This document shows positions 31,858 through 40,821 of a stretch of 64,000 nucleotides of DNA, in pieces (the first letter of the stretch is position 1; the number at the start of each line of letters is the position of its first letter). A program made the translations under genes and the position numbers. The notes beneath the pieces were generated by a model. It saw only the letters and a list, made by a program, of their open reading frames with translations. It had not been told where the DNA came from and did no database searches. The DNA is taken from positions 186,001 to 250,000 of the forward strand of contig NZ_JACHOT010000005.1 in NCBI RefSeq assembly GCF_014200015.1. The letters are read 5' to 3'. The stretch comes from Aminobacter niigataensis. Its GTDB lineage: Bacteria; Pseudomonadota; Alphaproteobacteria; Rhizobiales; Rhizobiaceae.

Positions 31858-32100
31858 TCAACGCGCCTTGAACGGCGAGATCGGCTCTATGAGCTGGGCT
31901 TCGGACATCGGTTCGACTTCGAAGCCGTGCCGGCCTGCATAGCTGCGCAGTGCCTCGGCTGCGGAAGGTTCCGAGACCTCCACATCGATCATCGACCGCG
32001 ACCGGGACGTCACCGAGATGCCGGGCAGGCTGTCGATCTCGCTCGCCACCTGCGCCGCATCCCTCGCAACCTTGCCAATGATCAAAACCAGCTTTTCCAC
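31858..32100 (-). CDS. 80-aa protein, possible stand-alone I9-like protease inhibitor
   Basis: GTG start with GGAG 9 nt upstream. No signal peptide, no cysteine. The predicted order is beta (KLVLIIGKVA), alpha (RDAAQVASEIDSLPG), beta (ISVTSRSR), beta (SMIDVEVSE), alpha (PSAAEALRSYAGRHG), beta (FEVEPMSEAQLIEP). That ferredoxin-like order is the fold of subtilisin propeptides and of free I9 inhibitors (yeast Pbi2, Pleurotus POIA1). It lies 91 bp downstream of the S8 protease gene on the same strand. The inhibitor/chaperone role is an inference from fold pattern and position; no homology search was possible. Confidence 0.55.
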   Translation of the reverse strand: MEKLVLIIGKVARDAAQVASEIDSLPGISVTSRSRSMIDVEVSEPSAAEALRSYAGRHGFEVEPMSEAQLIEPISPFKAR

Positions 32101-32191
32101 GCGTCAGCACTCCAGCGCCACGATCAATCTCGCGTCGTTGCCTGAGGATATAGGGCGCCGCTCCGGCAGCGCAACCCGCGGACGCCGGCCG

Positions 32192-33697
32192 TCAGATGAT
32201 CATGCCGCCACCCTCGCGGATTGCACCGAAGCCATGCTTGCGCAGGCTTGCGAAGGCCAGTTGCCTCATGGCCTGATAACGCGCCCTGGTGGGCGGCATC
32301 GTCAGGACGGCAGGATTGGCTGACAATATCCGTGCAATCGCACCCGTCATTGCCGGACATGCCATCGATGTACCGCTCATCGGCGCATATTGGTCGCCCG
32401 GCACGGTGGATACTACGCCTGCCCCCGGACCGATGAGATCTATTCTGGTGGGCGCATGCCCCTCATTGGAAAAGGTGGCGAAGAAGACGTCACGATCGGG
32501 GTCGCCGCGGTCGCTTGATACCGTCCAGCGGTCGTATGCGTTGGCAGGCAGGCCAGGTTCCCAGCCAAGTGCCGAAACCGCAATGGCATCCCGATGCCGG
32601 GCCGGAAACGCCACAAAGCGCCGAAAGTCGTTTCCAGCCGCGGCGACGACGAGAACGCCCTGCTCGGCGGCATCCTCTATTGCCTGCGACAGCACCCTGT
32701 CATCGTGGCTCGGACTGGCTTCCCGTTCGGCCTTCAGGCTGAGGTTGATGATATGGCATCCGTCGTCGACCGCCTGCTCGATCGCCCGGTGAATCTCGAA
32801 GTTCCTCGCGATACCCGTGGCTGGATCGTCGAACACCCTGTAGCTGCGAATACTTGCGCCCGGCGCCACGCCTGCGTACCCGTTTCCGCCATTGCCGGCG
32901 ATGATGCCCGCGACATGAGTGCCGTGGCCGATCGACGAATCGTCATCCCCTTCCACGTTGGTGAGATGGTTGTGCGGCCCGACGCCGCTGTCCACGACCC
33001 CAACAACCACTCCTCTGCCGCTGCCCGCAGGTCCCGGTGGAAGAAGATGCCTCAGACTGTCGGCCGAGCCAGCCAGATCGATCGGATCGAGCATAATCAC
33101 ACTGCCTGAGACGAGGTCTGCCTTCCGCTGGAGATATCCCCAATGGCCAGCAAAGCCAGGCTCGATGGCAAGCATCGCGTCCATCACCGCTTTTGCCCGC
33201 AGTCCGAACCGCACAATCCCGGCGCTGTCCGATACTGCCGTGAGTTGCTGGCTGCCGTTCTTCAGTCCCAATGTCGCAATCGCATTGCCGATGGGTTTGT
33301 TGGTACCGGCTGACTGCAGGGCGATGCTAAAGAATTCGGCGCCGGACGGACCGAGGCTTCCGGTCAGGCGAAGTCGACCGACACGAACATCAGCCACGGC
33401 CATCGTGTAGTTCACGACGGGATGGAATGTTCCACCCACTGCCGCTGGGGCTGGCCCCGCAATCGAGGTCCTGACCAGCGCGACCCCGCTTTGCGGAACG
33501 ACCTCCAGAATCTCCAGGCCGCGGGTCATTGCTTCTTCAGCCATGGGCCTGACCGCCACGGGCAGGGCGCCCCACGCCCCTCCGGCCGGCGCAGCCAGAA
33601 AATCCAACTCCGTATCGATGGCCACTACCGCCTGAAGCGTAGCCACCAACTGTTCGCCACTGGACCGATGATCCGGAATAAAAACATACTCTTCCAT
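32192..33697 (-). CDS. Subtilisin-like S8 serine protease without signal peptide
   Basis: 501 aa. The catalytic triad is complete: Asp236 (GVVDSGVG), His258 (IGHGTHVAGI), Ser444 (SGTSMACP), with oxyanion Asn356 (AAAGND). Residues about 1-95 are unrecognised. About 100-205 resemble a transthyretin/carboxypeptidase-regulatory-like beta sandwich (GNAIATLGLKNGSQQLTAVS, GFAGHWGYLQRK). The protease domain is about 225-460. No signal peptide and no classical I9 prodomain are seen, so it may act in the cytoplasm. Start ATG 33697 follows GGGGGAG. A small gene downstream may encode the missing I9-type partner. The pair sits between ialB and tldD and is flanked upstream by AT-rich DNA, suggesting later acquisition. 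Confidence 0.88.
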   Translation of the reverse strand: MEEYVFIPDHRSSGEQLVATLQAVVAIDTELDFLAAPAGGAWGALPVAVRPMAEEAMTRGLEILEVVPQSGVALVRTSIAGPAPAAVGGTFHPVVNYTMAVADVRVGRLRLTGSLGPSGAEFFSIALQSAGTNKPIGNAIATLGLKNGSQQLTAVSDSAGIVRFGLRAKAVMDAMLAIEPGFAGHWGYLQRKADLVSGSVIMLDPIDLAGSADSLRHLLPPGPAGSGRGVVVGVVDSGVGPHNHLTNVEGDDDSSIGHGTHVAGIIAGNGGNGYAGVAPGASIRSYRVFDDPATGIARNFEIHRAIEQAVDDGCHIINLSLKAEREASPSHDDRVLSQAIEDAAEQGVLVVAAAGNDFRRFVAFPARHRDAIAVSALGWEPGLPANAYDRWTVSSDRGDPDRDVFFATFSNEGHAPTRIDLIGPGAGVVSTVPGDQYAPMSGTSMACPAMTGAIARILSANPAVLTMPPTRARYQAMRQLAFASLRKHGFGAIREGGGMII

Positions 33698-33739
33698 CTG
33701 CTCCCCCAATTCTGCCCGATCTGATTGAGTGCAGCGACC

Positions 33740-33768
33740 ACAATACTCCTTTTGGTTGCTCTCATCAA
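33740..33768 (-). promoter_or_regulatory. Candidate promoter of the S8 protease operon
   Basis: Read leftward: TTGATG (33768-33763), 17-bp spacer, TATTGT (33745-33740), which would place the transcript start about 36 nt before the ATG at 33697. The surrounding 33720-33810 is visibly AT-richer than the rest of the window. Each box matches the sigma-70 consensus at four of six positions. Confidence 0.5.
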
Positions 33769-33897
33769 TTTATACACCTCTGGATTGTATTTCAAAAGCA
33801 GCGAATACGGCATCCCTCGCCTCTCCGACCAGGCTAACGATTGCGATGACGTCCAAGCCGCCCTACATCAGGTTCAAACCTCTCCGGGATCCCTGCC

Positions 33898-35307
33898 ATG
33901 AACCTCGTCAGCCAGTTCGACATCACTGAAGACCGCGTGCGCAAGATCGTCGCCGAGACGATCGAAGGCGCCGACGACGGCGAATTGTTCCTCGAATATC
34001 GCGAAGGTGAGGCGCTGATGTTCGACAATGGCCGGCTGAAGACGGCCAGCTTCAACACCGACCAGGGTTTCGGCCTGCGCGCGGTCGCCGGCGAAGCCAG
34101 CGGCTATGCCCATTCCAGCGAGTTGTCCGAAGCCGCCCTGCTGCGCGCCTCCGACGCGGTCTCGGCCGTCAAGGGCGGCTATTCCGGTACATTGGCTGCA
34201 GCGCCGGCCCGCACCAACCGTCATCTTTACGGCGAAGAGAACCCGATCTCGTCGCCCTCTTTCGAGGCCAAGGCCAAGCTGCTGCAGCAAATCGACGCCT
34301 GGCTGCGCGACAAGGACCCGCGCGTCCGCCAGGTGACGGCATCGCTCGCCTCGTCGTGGCAGCATGTCGAGATACTGCGCGGCGACGGCCAGGTCGTGCG
34401 CGACATCCGCCCGCTGGTGCGCATGAACGTCGCCGTGGTGGTCGGCGATGGCGACCGCCAGGAGAGCGGCTCCTATGGCATGGGCGGGCGCAAGAGCTTC
34501 GACGAGTTCCTGACCGACGAGAGCTGGAAGAATGCGGCGACCGAGGCATTGCGCCAGGCGCTGGTCAATCTCGAGGCGATCCCCGCCCCTGCCGGCACCT
34601 TCGACATCGTGCTGTCCTCCGGCTGGCCGGGCGTCATGCTGCATGAAGCCGTCGGCCACGGCCTCGAAGGCGACTTCAACCGCAAGAAGACCTCTGCCTT
34701 CGCCGGCCTGTTGGGCCAGCAGGTCGCGGCCAAGGGCGTCACCGTCGTCGACGACGGCACCATTTCCGAACGCCGCGGTTCGATCACCGTCGACGACGAA
34801 GGCACACCGAGCGGCCGCAACGTGCTGATCGAAGACGGCAAGCTCGTCGGCTACATGCAGGACCGCCAGAACGCGCGGCTGATGGGCATGAACGCCACCG
34901 GCAACGGCCGCCGCGAATCCTATGCGCACCAGCCGATGCCGCGCATGACCAACACCTACATGACGTCTGGCGACAAGACGCCGGAAGAGATCATCGCCTC
35001 GGTCAAGAACGGCATCTACGCCGTTTCCTTCGGCGGCGGCCAGGTCGACATCACCTCAGGCAAGTTCGTGTTCGGCTGCACCGAGGCTTACATGATCGAG
35101 GACGGCAAGGTGACCCAGCCGATCAAGGGCGCCATGCTGATCGGCAACGGCCCCGATGCGATGCATCGGGTGACGATGGTCGGCAACGACATGAAGCTCG
35201 ACACCGGCATCGGCATGTGCGGCAAGGCCGGACAGGGCGTGCCGGTCGGCGTCGGCCAGCCGCATCTCAGGATGAACCAGATGACCGTCGGCGGCACGCG
35301 CGTCTGA
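33898..35307 (+). CDS. tldD: Metalloprotease TldD
   Basis: 469-aa subunit of the TldD/TldE (PmbA) peptidase that trims modified peptides and antitoxins. The zinc motif HEAVGH is at 249-254 followed by GLEGDF. The rest (GTPSGRNVLIEDG, QPMPRMTNTYM, GGGQVDITSGKFVF) is typical. Its partner tldE is not in the window. It diverges from the S8 protease operon. Confidence 0.96.
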   Translation: MNLVSQFDITEDRVRKIVAETIEGADDGELFLEYREGEALMFDNGRLKTASFNTDQGFGLRAVAGEASGYAHSSELSEAALLRASDAVSAVKGGYSGTLAAAPARTNRHLYGEENPISSPSFEAKAKLLQQIDAWLRDKDPRVRQVTASLASSWQHVEILRGDGQVVRDIRPLVRMNVAVVVGDGDRQESGSYGMGGRKSFDEFLTDESWKNAATEALRQALVNLEAIPAPAGTFDIVLSSGWPGVMLHEAVGHGLEGDFNRKKTSAFAGLLGQQVAAKGVTVVDDGTISERRGSITVDDEGTPSGRNVLIEDGKLVGYMQDRQNARLMGMNATGNGRRESYAHQPMPRMTNTYMTSGDKTPEEIIASVKNGIYAVSFGGGQVDITSGKFVFGCTEAYMIEDGKVTQPIKGAMLIGNGPDAMHRVTMVGNDMKLDTGIGMCGKAGQGVPVGVGQPHLRMNQMTVGGTRV

Positions 35308-35337
35308 CTATGGCGAGGCGCTCGGCCACGAGCGCCT

Positions 35338-36579
35338 TCACCGCCGCTTCTTGGGCTTCTCCAGCAGCGCCACCGCCTCGACGTGGTGGGACCAGAGGAA
35401 CTGGTCGATCGGCGTCACGCTCTTCAGCGCGTACCCGCCGTCGATGAGGATGCGTAGATCCCGCGCCAGTGTCGCCGGATTGCACGACACCGCAGCCACA
35501 TAGGGCACGTCCGAACGGGCGATCTGCTTGCACTGATCCTCGGCGCCGGCGCGCGGCGGATCGAAGGCGATGCCGTCGAAGGCATTCAGTTCCTTGAAGG
35601 TCAGCGGGCGCCGATCGAGGTCACGCCGCTCTACCGTGACGCGCTTCAGGCCGGAGGCAAAACGGAAGCCCCTGTCGAGCGCGGCCAGCGCCGACGCATC
35701 GCCCTCGACCGCGTGCACTTCCGAATTTGTCGCCAGCTGCAGAGAAAACGTGCCGCTGCCGGAGAACAGATCGGCGACCCTCTTGGCCTTGCGCAGATGG
35801 CCGATCACGAGCGACGCCATCGCCTGTTCGGCATCGGCTACCGCCTGGACGAAACCGCCGGTCGGCGGCGTCACCGTCGCGGTGCCGAACGTCAGCATCG
35901 GCTTGACCGGCTCAACGATGATCTCGCCGTCGATGGAAAGCCTTGCGATCTTCGACTTGATGACGAAATCGGTGGCCGCACGGCGGATCGCCTCGGTCGG
36001 CTTGCCGCAATCGCTGGCCGCCACGTCGAAACCGGTCTCCGTCGAGGTGACCAGGAACCTGAAAGGCTTCGACGTGTTGGCGATGATCCCGGCGAGATGA
36101 CGCAGGATACCGGCCGCCTCGACGATACCAGGCAGGAGCACCGGACATTCCTCGATATCGACGAGGGTGTGGGAAAAAGCCTTGTTGTAGCCGAGATGAA
36201 TGCCGGTCTCGGTGTTGCGGGCGGTAAAAGCGGCACGGCGGCGGCTGTGCGGCGGGCAGGCGACAAGATCGCCGACCGAAGCTTCGATGCCCCTCGCCTT
36301 CAACGCGTGCACCACCAGGCTACGTTTCCAGTCGCGATAGGCGCCATCTTCAAGATGCTGGATGGCGCAGCCGCCGCATTCGGTGAAATGGCGGCAGGCA
36401 GGTTCGACCCGTTGCGGCGAAGCCTCGATCACGGCTAGCAACTGTGCGCGATCCTTCTCGCGCGCGGCGGTCACCGTCTCGCCGGGCAGAGCGAAGGGGA
36501 TGAAGATATGCCCGCCATTGGCATCGACGACGCCGTCGCCATGCGCGCCCAGCCGCGCAATCTCGAACCGTGCAGTCAT
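35338..36579 (-). CDS. Class I rRNA/tRNA uracil-C5 methyltransferase (RumA/TrmA family)
   Basis: 413 aa. N-terminal Fe-S cysteines Cys62, 68 and 71 (CRHFTECGGC), with a fourth in ECPVLLPG, place it with RlmD (RumA)-type enzymes. SAM site DLFSGSGTFSLQL, catalytic base region AFDPPRAGAE and nucleophile Cys in SCNPATLARDL are all present. The target (m5U in 23S rRNA or tRNA) cannot be decided here. Its ATG overlaps the tlyA stop. Confidence 0.92.
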   Translation of the reverse strand: MTARFEIARLGAHGDGVVDANGGHIFIPFALPGETVTAAREKDRAQLLAVIEASPQRVEPACRHFTECGGCAIQHLEDGAYRDWKRSLVVHALKARGIEASVGDLVACPPHSRRRAAFTARNTETGIHLGYNKAFSHTLVDIEECPVLLPGIVEAAGILRHLAGIIANTSKPFRFLVTSTETGFDVAASDCGKPTEAIRRAATDFVIKSKIARLSIDGEIIVEPVKPMLTFGTATVTPPTGGFVQAVADAEQAMASLVIGHLRKAKRVADLFSGSGTFSLQLATNSEVHAVEGDASALAALDRGFRFASGLKRVTVERRDLDRRPLTFKELNAFDGIAFDPPRAGAEDQCKQIARSDVPYVAAVSCNPATLARDLRILIDGGYALKSVTPIDQFLWSHHVEAVALLEKPKKRR

Positions 36580-37439
36580 CGATCTTTCACTCCAGCGAGC
36601 AAGTATTCGCGGTTGCCGTCACCGCCTTCGAGCGGCGACGGGCAGATGCCGAGCGCCCGCCAGCCCGGAATGGTATCGAGCCAAAGGCGCAGTTCCTCGG
36701 CAATCTTCGGCCCGTCGTCAGCATTCCTGAGCAGGCCGCCCTTACCGATCGCCTCGCGCCCGGCCTCGAACTGCGGCTTGACCAGGAAAACGCCGTTGGC
36801 GCCTGGCACTGCAAGTGCAAGCGCGTTGGGCAGCGCCAGCCGCAGCGAGATGAAACTCACGTCCGAGACCAGAAAGTCCGGCAGACTTCCGCCGAGATCA
36901 TCGCGCGCCAGGTTGCGGGCGTTGAGCCCTTCCAGGCAGGTCACACGCGGATCGCCCTTCAGCTTCCCATCCATCTGGCCGTGGCCGACGTCGATCGCCA
37001 CGACATGGGTCGCACCGCGTTCCAAAAGCACCTGCGTGAAGCCGCCGGTCGAGGCACCGATGTCGAGCGCCTGCCGCTCTGCCGGGTCGAAGCCGAAATG
37101 ATCGAGCCCGGCGATCAGCTTCAGTGCTGCGCGCGAGACATAGGTCTGCGCCGGGTCGTCGACCTTAATGGCAACGTCGCCCGCAACAGACTGGCCGGGC
37201 TTCTTCGCCGGCTGGCCATCGACGGTCACAGCCCCGCGCGCCACCGCGTCGCGGGCACGCGATCGGCTGGCAAAGAAACCGCGACTGACGAGCAATTCGT
37301 CGAGCCGCAGGCTGGCTCCGGAGCGCCCCGCGTCCGATTGGACGCGCAAAGGCGCTCCAGCTTGAATCTGCGCATCGTGCTTTCCGAAAATCGATTTCGA
37401 TTTCCGGGCCGATGCGCGAGCTTGCCTTGAGATTTCCAT
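36576..37439 (-). CDS. tlyA: TlyA-family 16S/23S rRNA 2'-O-methyltransferase (S4 domain)
   Basis: S4 RNA-binding domain (RLDELLVSRGFFASRSRARDAVARG) followed by a FtsJ-like methyltransferase (DIGASTGGFTQVLLERG, VVAIDVGHGQMD, DVSFISLR). The core starts only at RLDELL; the 48 residues before it are encoded almost wholly by a palindromic mosaic repeat. Two starts are possible: ATG 37439 (287 aa, no clear Shine-Dalgarno) or TTG 37349 (257 aa, GGAG 5 nt upstream, both inside the repeat). I give the longer frame; the shorter fits the family length better. In operon with the RumA-like gene (ATGA overlap). Confidence 0.9.
   Translation of the reverse strand: MEISRQARASARKSKSIFGKHDAQIQAGAPLRVQSDAGRSGASLRLDELLVSRGFFASRSRARDAVARGAVTVDGQPAKKPGQSVAGDVAIKVDDPAQTYVSRAALKLIAGLDHFGFDPAERQALDIGASTGGFTQVLLERGATHVVAIDVGHGQMDGKLKGDPRVTCLEGLNARNLARDDLGGSLPDFLVSDVSFISLRLALPNALALAVPGANGVFLVKPQFEAGREAIGKGGLLRNADDGPKIAEELRLWLDTIPGWRALGICPSPLEGGDGNREYLLAGVKDR
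37320..37428. repeat. Palindromic mosaic repeat, copy 2, inside the tlyA 5' end
   Basis: Module A pairs GGAGCGCC (37320-37327) with GGCGCTCC (37351-37358), with an inner stem GCGTCC / GGACGC (37330-37345). Module B (about 37370-37428) contains TTTCCGAAAATCGATTTCG and pairs GCGCATCG with CGATGCGC. Same order and orientation as copy 1 at 23.9 kb, but the outer arms of module A differ in both halves in a compensating way, so base pairing is kept. Confidence 0.8.
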
Positions 37440-37484
37440 GGCTTTCAATGGCGAATGCGCGCCCGGAAGGCAAGCGCGCCCCGA

Positions 37485-39398
37485 TCAGGCGCGCGCTGCT
37501 TGGGCAGACTTGCCGAGCGCTGCAAAGACGGCGCGCACGATGCCAGCCGAATCGAGACCAGCGTCGACATACATCTTGTCGGGGTTAGCGTGGTCGACGA
37601 AGCTGTCCGGCAACGTCAGCGGACGCACCTTGAGACCGTTGTCGAGCAGGCCGTTGCGGGCGAGGAAATCGAGCACCTGGCTGGAGAAGCCACCGACCGA
37701 GCCCTCCTCGACCATAACCAGCACCTCGTGCGAACGCGCCAGCCGGCGGATCAGATCCTCGTCGAGCGGCTTGGCAAAGCGCGCATCGGCAACCGTGGTG
37801 GACAGGCCGGCAGCGCCCAGTTCCTCGGCGGCGAGCAGGCAATCCTTGAGACGCGTGCCGAACGACAGCAGCGCCACCTTGGTGCCTTCCCTGACGATCC
37901 GGCCCTTGCCGATCTCCAGCACCTGCCCGCGCTCGGGCATGTCGACGCCGACACCGTTGCCGCGGGGATAGCGGAACGAGATCGGGCCCTCGTCAAACTC
38001 GGCTGCAGTGCGCACCATGTGGCGCAGCTCGGCCTCGTCGGCCGCCGCCATGACGACGAAATCGGGCAGCGACGCAAGATAGGCGGTGTCGAAGGCGCCG
38101 CAATGGGTCGGGCCGTCGGCGCCAACGAAACCGGCGCGATCGATCGGAAAGCGCACCGGCAGCTTCTGGATGGCAACGTCGTGCACGACCTGGTCGTAGG
38201 CGCGTTGCAGGAAGGTCGAGTAGATCGCCACGAAGGGCCGCATGCCTTCTGTCGCAAGACCGGCGGCAAAGGTCACCGCATGCTGCTCGGCGATGCCGAC
38301 GTCGAAGGTGCGCGAGGGGAATGCCTCGCCGAACAGGTCGAGGCCGGTGCCCGACGGCATGGCCGCGGTGACGGCGACGATCCTGTCGTCCTCGCGTGCC
38401 TCCTGGACCAGGCTCTCGGCGAACACCTTGGTGTAGCTTGGCGCATTGGCCGGCGCCTTGGCCTGGGCGCCGGTGATGACGTCGAATTTGTTGACGCCGT
38501 GATACTTGTCCGCGGCAGCTTCCGCCGGGGCGTAGCCCTTGCCCTTCTGGGTCACGACGTGGATCAGCACGGGGCCGGTTCCGTTGTCGCGGACATTCTT
38601 CAGCACCGGGATCAGGTGCTCGAGATTGTGGCCGTCGATCGGGCCGATATGGAAGAAGCCCATCTCCTCGAACAGCGTTCCGCCGGTGACGAAGCCGCGT
38701 GCATGCTCGACGGCGCGGGTAATCGCGCGGTCGACGCGGCGGCCGAGATAAGAGGTCAGCTTCTTGCCGAGTTCGCGCACGCCGGCATAGGTGCGACCGG
38801 AGGCGAGACGCGCCAGATAGGCGCTCATCGCGCCCGCCGGCGGTGCGATCGACATGTCGTTATCGTTGAGGATGACGATCAGCCGGGCGTCCAGCGCACC
38901 GGCGTTGTTCATCGCCTCATACGCCATGCCAGCCGACATGGCGCCATCGCCGATGACGGCGATGACGTTGTTTCGGCCGCCATTGAGATCGCGCGCCACG
39001 GCCATGCCGAGTCCGGCCGAAATCGAGGTCGACGAGTGGGCCGCGCCAAAAGGATCGTATTCGCTCTCGGCACGCTTGGTGAAACCGGAAAGCCCGTTCT
39101 CCTGCCGCAACGTGCGGATGCGGTCGCGGCGGCCGGTCAGGATCTTGTGCGGATAAGCCTGGTGGCCGACGTCCCAGATGATGCGGTCGTCGGGCGTATC
39201 AAAGACGTAATGCAGCGCCACCGTGAGCTCGACGACGCCAAGACCGGCGCCGAGATGTCCGCCCGTCTGCGAGACAGCGTCGATCAGCTCGGCCCGCAGC
39301 TCACTGGCCAGCTGCGGCAACTGTGCCTCGTCGAGCGCGCGCAGCTCGGACGGGAGCCGAACCTTGTCGAGAAGGGGAGTTTCAGGTTTTGCGTTCAT
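37485..39398 (-). CDS. dxs: 1-deoxy-D-xylulose-5-phosphate synthase
   Basis: First enzyme of the MEP pathway; condenses pyruvate and glyceraldehyde-3-phosphate using thiamine diphosphate. 637 aa. TPP/Mg motif [18 protein letters not shown], the substrate loop [10 protein letters not shown] and the transketolase-like [13 protein letters not shown]...[15 protein letters not shown] are present. Start ATG 39398. No strong Shine-Dalgarno is visible. Confidence 0.98.
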   Translation of the reverse strand: MNAKPETPLLDKVRLPSELRALDEAQLPQLASELRAELIDAVSQTGGHLGAGLGVVELTVALHYVFDTPDDRIIWDVGHQAYPHKILTGRRDRIRTLRQENGLSGFTKRAESEYDPFGAAHSSTSISAGLGMAVARDLNGGRNNVIAVIGDGAMSAGMAYEAMNNAGALDARLIVILNDNDMSIAPPAGAMSAYLARLASGRTYAGVRELGKKLTSYLGRRVDRAITRAVEHARGFVTGGTLFEEMGFFHIGPIDGHNLEHLIPVLKNVRDNGTGPVLIHVVTQKGKGYAPAEAAADKYHGVNKFDVITGAQAKAPANAPSYTKVFAESLVQEAREDDRIVAVTAAMPSGTGLDLFGEAFPSRTFDVGIAEQHAVTFAAGLATEGMRPFVAIYSTFLQRAYDQVVHDVAIQKLPVRFPIDRAGFVGADGPTHCGAFDTAYLASLPDFVVMAAADEAELRHMVRTAAEFDEGPISFRYPRGNGVGVDMPERGQVLEIGKGRIVREGTKVALLSFGTRLKDCLLAAEELGAAGLSTTVADARFAKPLDEDLIRRLARSHEVLVMVEEGSVGGFSSQVLDFLARNGLLDNGLKVRPLTLPDSFVDHANPDKMYVDAGLDSAGIVRAVFAALGKSAQAARA

Positions 39399-39502
39399 CA
39401 AACAGCACTAACATCTATTGACCCTCGGCAGATACGTCCGCAGGCCCGGAAAGTAAATGCGTAGCGGTGACGCGGTCGGGTTTAGGCCGTAGGCGCCCGG
39501 CT

Positions 39503-40423
39503 CTAGCTCTCGGGCAGCGGGATGAATTCTTCCTCATCACCCGGAACGATATCGAAGCGGCCGGTCTTCCATTCATTCTTGGCCTGCTCGATGCGCTCCT
39601 TCGACGACGAGACGAAGTTCCACCAGATGTAGCGCTTGGAACCGAGCGAGGCGCCGCCGAAGAGCATGAAATGCGCGCCGGTCTCGGACGAAACGACGAT
39701 CTCGTCGCCCGGCTTGAACACCAGGAGCCGCTCGATCGGGAAGCGGTCGCCGAGGATGTCGATCTCGCCGCCAAGCGTGTAGATGGCGCGTTCCTCGGCA
39801 TCGGCAGGAATCTTGATCCTGGCGCCGGGAGCAAGCGAGATATCGGCATAAAGCGTGTCGGAGGCCGCCCGCACCGGCGAGCGCAGTCCCTTGAAGTCGC
39901 CGATGATGAGCCTCCCGCGGACGCCGTCGGCGGCAAACTCCGGCAGATCGACACTGGCAGTGTTTTCGAACAGCGGCGCCACCTCCTCCTTGCCGTCAGG
40001 CAGCGCCAGCCAGGTCTGCAGGCCCGACACCGACATTGGCGCGCCGCGCAGTTCCTCGGGCGTGCGCTCGGAATGGACGATGCCGCGACCTGCGGTCATC
40101 AGGTTCACGTCGCCGGGCGCGATCACCATTTCGGTGCCGAGCGAGTCCCGGTGCCTGATCTTGCCGTCAAAAAGGTAAGTCACGGTCGCAAGCCCGATAT
40201 GCGGATGCGGGCGCACGTCCAGCGCATGACCGGCCCGCAGGATGGCAGGGCCCATGCGATCGAAGAAGATGAACGGCCCGACCAGCCGGCGCTTTGCCGT
40301 CGGCAGGGCCCGGCGGACCTCGAAGCCATCGATATCCTTGGCATTTGGCACGACCATCAGTTCAATCTGGTCGCAGGAGAAGGCGTCACCCGGGGTCGGG
40401 TCACTGGCTGGGAAGAAACTCAT
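39503..40423 (-). CDS. Pirin-family protein
   Basis: 306-aa bicupin. The N-terminal metal-binding His pattern HPHIGLATVTYLFDG with His and Glu in GRGIVHSERTPEE is intact; a second cupin follows at about 190-260. Some pirins are quercetinases, others metal-dependent regulators; the activity here is unknown. AGGA lies 9 nt before the ATG. It lies between dxs and DUF2277. Confidence 0.93.
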   Translation of the reverse strand: MSFFPASDPTPGDAFSCDQIELMVVPNAKDIDGFEVRRALPTAKRRLVGPFIFFDRMGPAILRAGHALDVRPHPHIGLATVTYLFDGKIRHRDSLGTEMVIAPGDVNLMTAGRGIVHSERTPEELRGAPMSVSGLQTWLALPDGKEEVAPLFENTASVDLPEFAADGVRGRLIIGDFKGLRSPVRAASDTLYADISLAPGARIKIPADAEERAIYTLGGEIDILGDRFPIERLLVFKPGDEIVVSSETGAHFMLFGGASLGSKRYIWWNFVSSSKERIEQAKNEWKTGRFDIVPGDEEEFIPLPES

Positions 40424-40469
40424 GACTGCATCCTAAGGGGTTAACGGAACGCTGCTGTCACCACGTGTG

Positions 40470-40736
40470 TCAGGCAAATCTCAACGCCGAACGTGCCTTT
40501 GCCTTGGCGGCTTCTTCCTCGCGATTGCGCGGGTGCTGGTGCGTTTCCATCGCATGCAGCATTTCATGTGCGGCTTCCGCGATCGTGTCGACCGCGCGGT
40601 TGAAAGCCGCTTCGTTCTTCTTCGATGGATTGGTCGCACCGCTCAGCTTGCGGACGAACTGCAGCGCGGCGTCGCGGATCTCGTCATGCGTCGCCGGCGG
40701 GTCGAAATTGAACAATGTCTTGATGTTGCGGCACAT
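40470..40736 (-). CDS. DUF2277 family protein
   Basis: 88 aa starting MCRNIKTLFNFDPPATHDEI, the diagnostic N-terminus of DUF2277. All-helical, with a basic C-terminal segment (EEEAAKAKARSALRF). Function unknown. 46 bp upstream of the pirin gene start. Confidence 0.88.
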   Translation of the reverse strand: MCRNIKTLFNFDPPATHDEIRDAALQFVRKLSGATNPSKKNEAAFNRAVDTIAEAAHEMLHAMETHQHPRNREEEAAKAKARSALRFA

Positions 40737-40821
40737 CGCCTGCTCCCGGGTTTTCGTCAACCGTGTGGGTTCCCCATAACTGGGCGCAACGTGCCGCGAG
40801 GTCAAGTTATTCGGGAGCCGG

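Noticed and set aside
32155-32172. Hairpin GCGC-C-GC / GC-A-GCGC between the S8 gene and the 80-aa gene as a terminator
   Set aside because: The stem is interrupted and no U-run follows, so it does not argue against co-transcription.
33625-33813. 62-codon frame overlapping the start of the S8 gene
   Set aside because: Most of it overlaps the protease in another frame, and its first part covers the likely promoter; no Shine-Dalgarno support.
33865-33890. AGGTTCAAACCT resembling a tRNA T-arm
   Set aside because: No acceptor, D or anticodon stems can be formed around it.
37455-39464. 669-codon open frame on the plus strand
   Set aside because: Antisense to dxs, which has all expected motifs.
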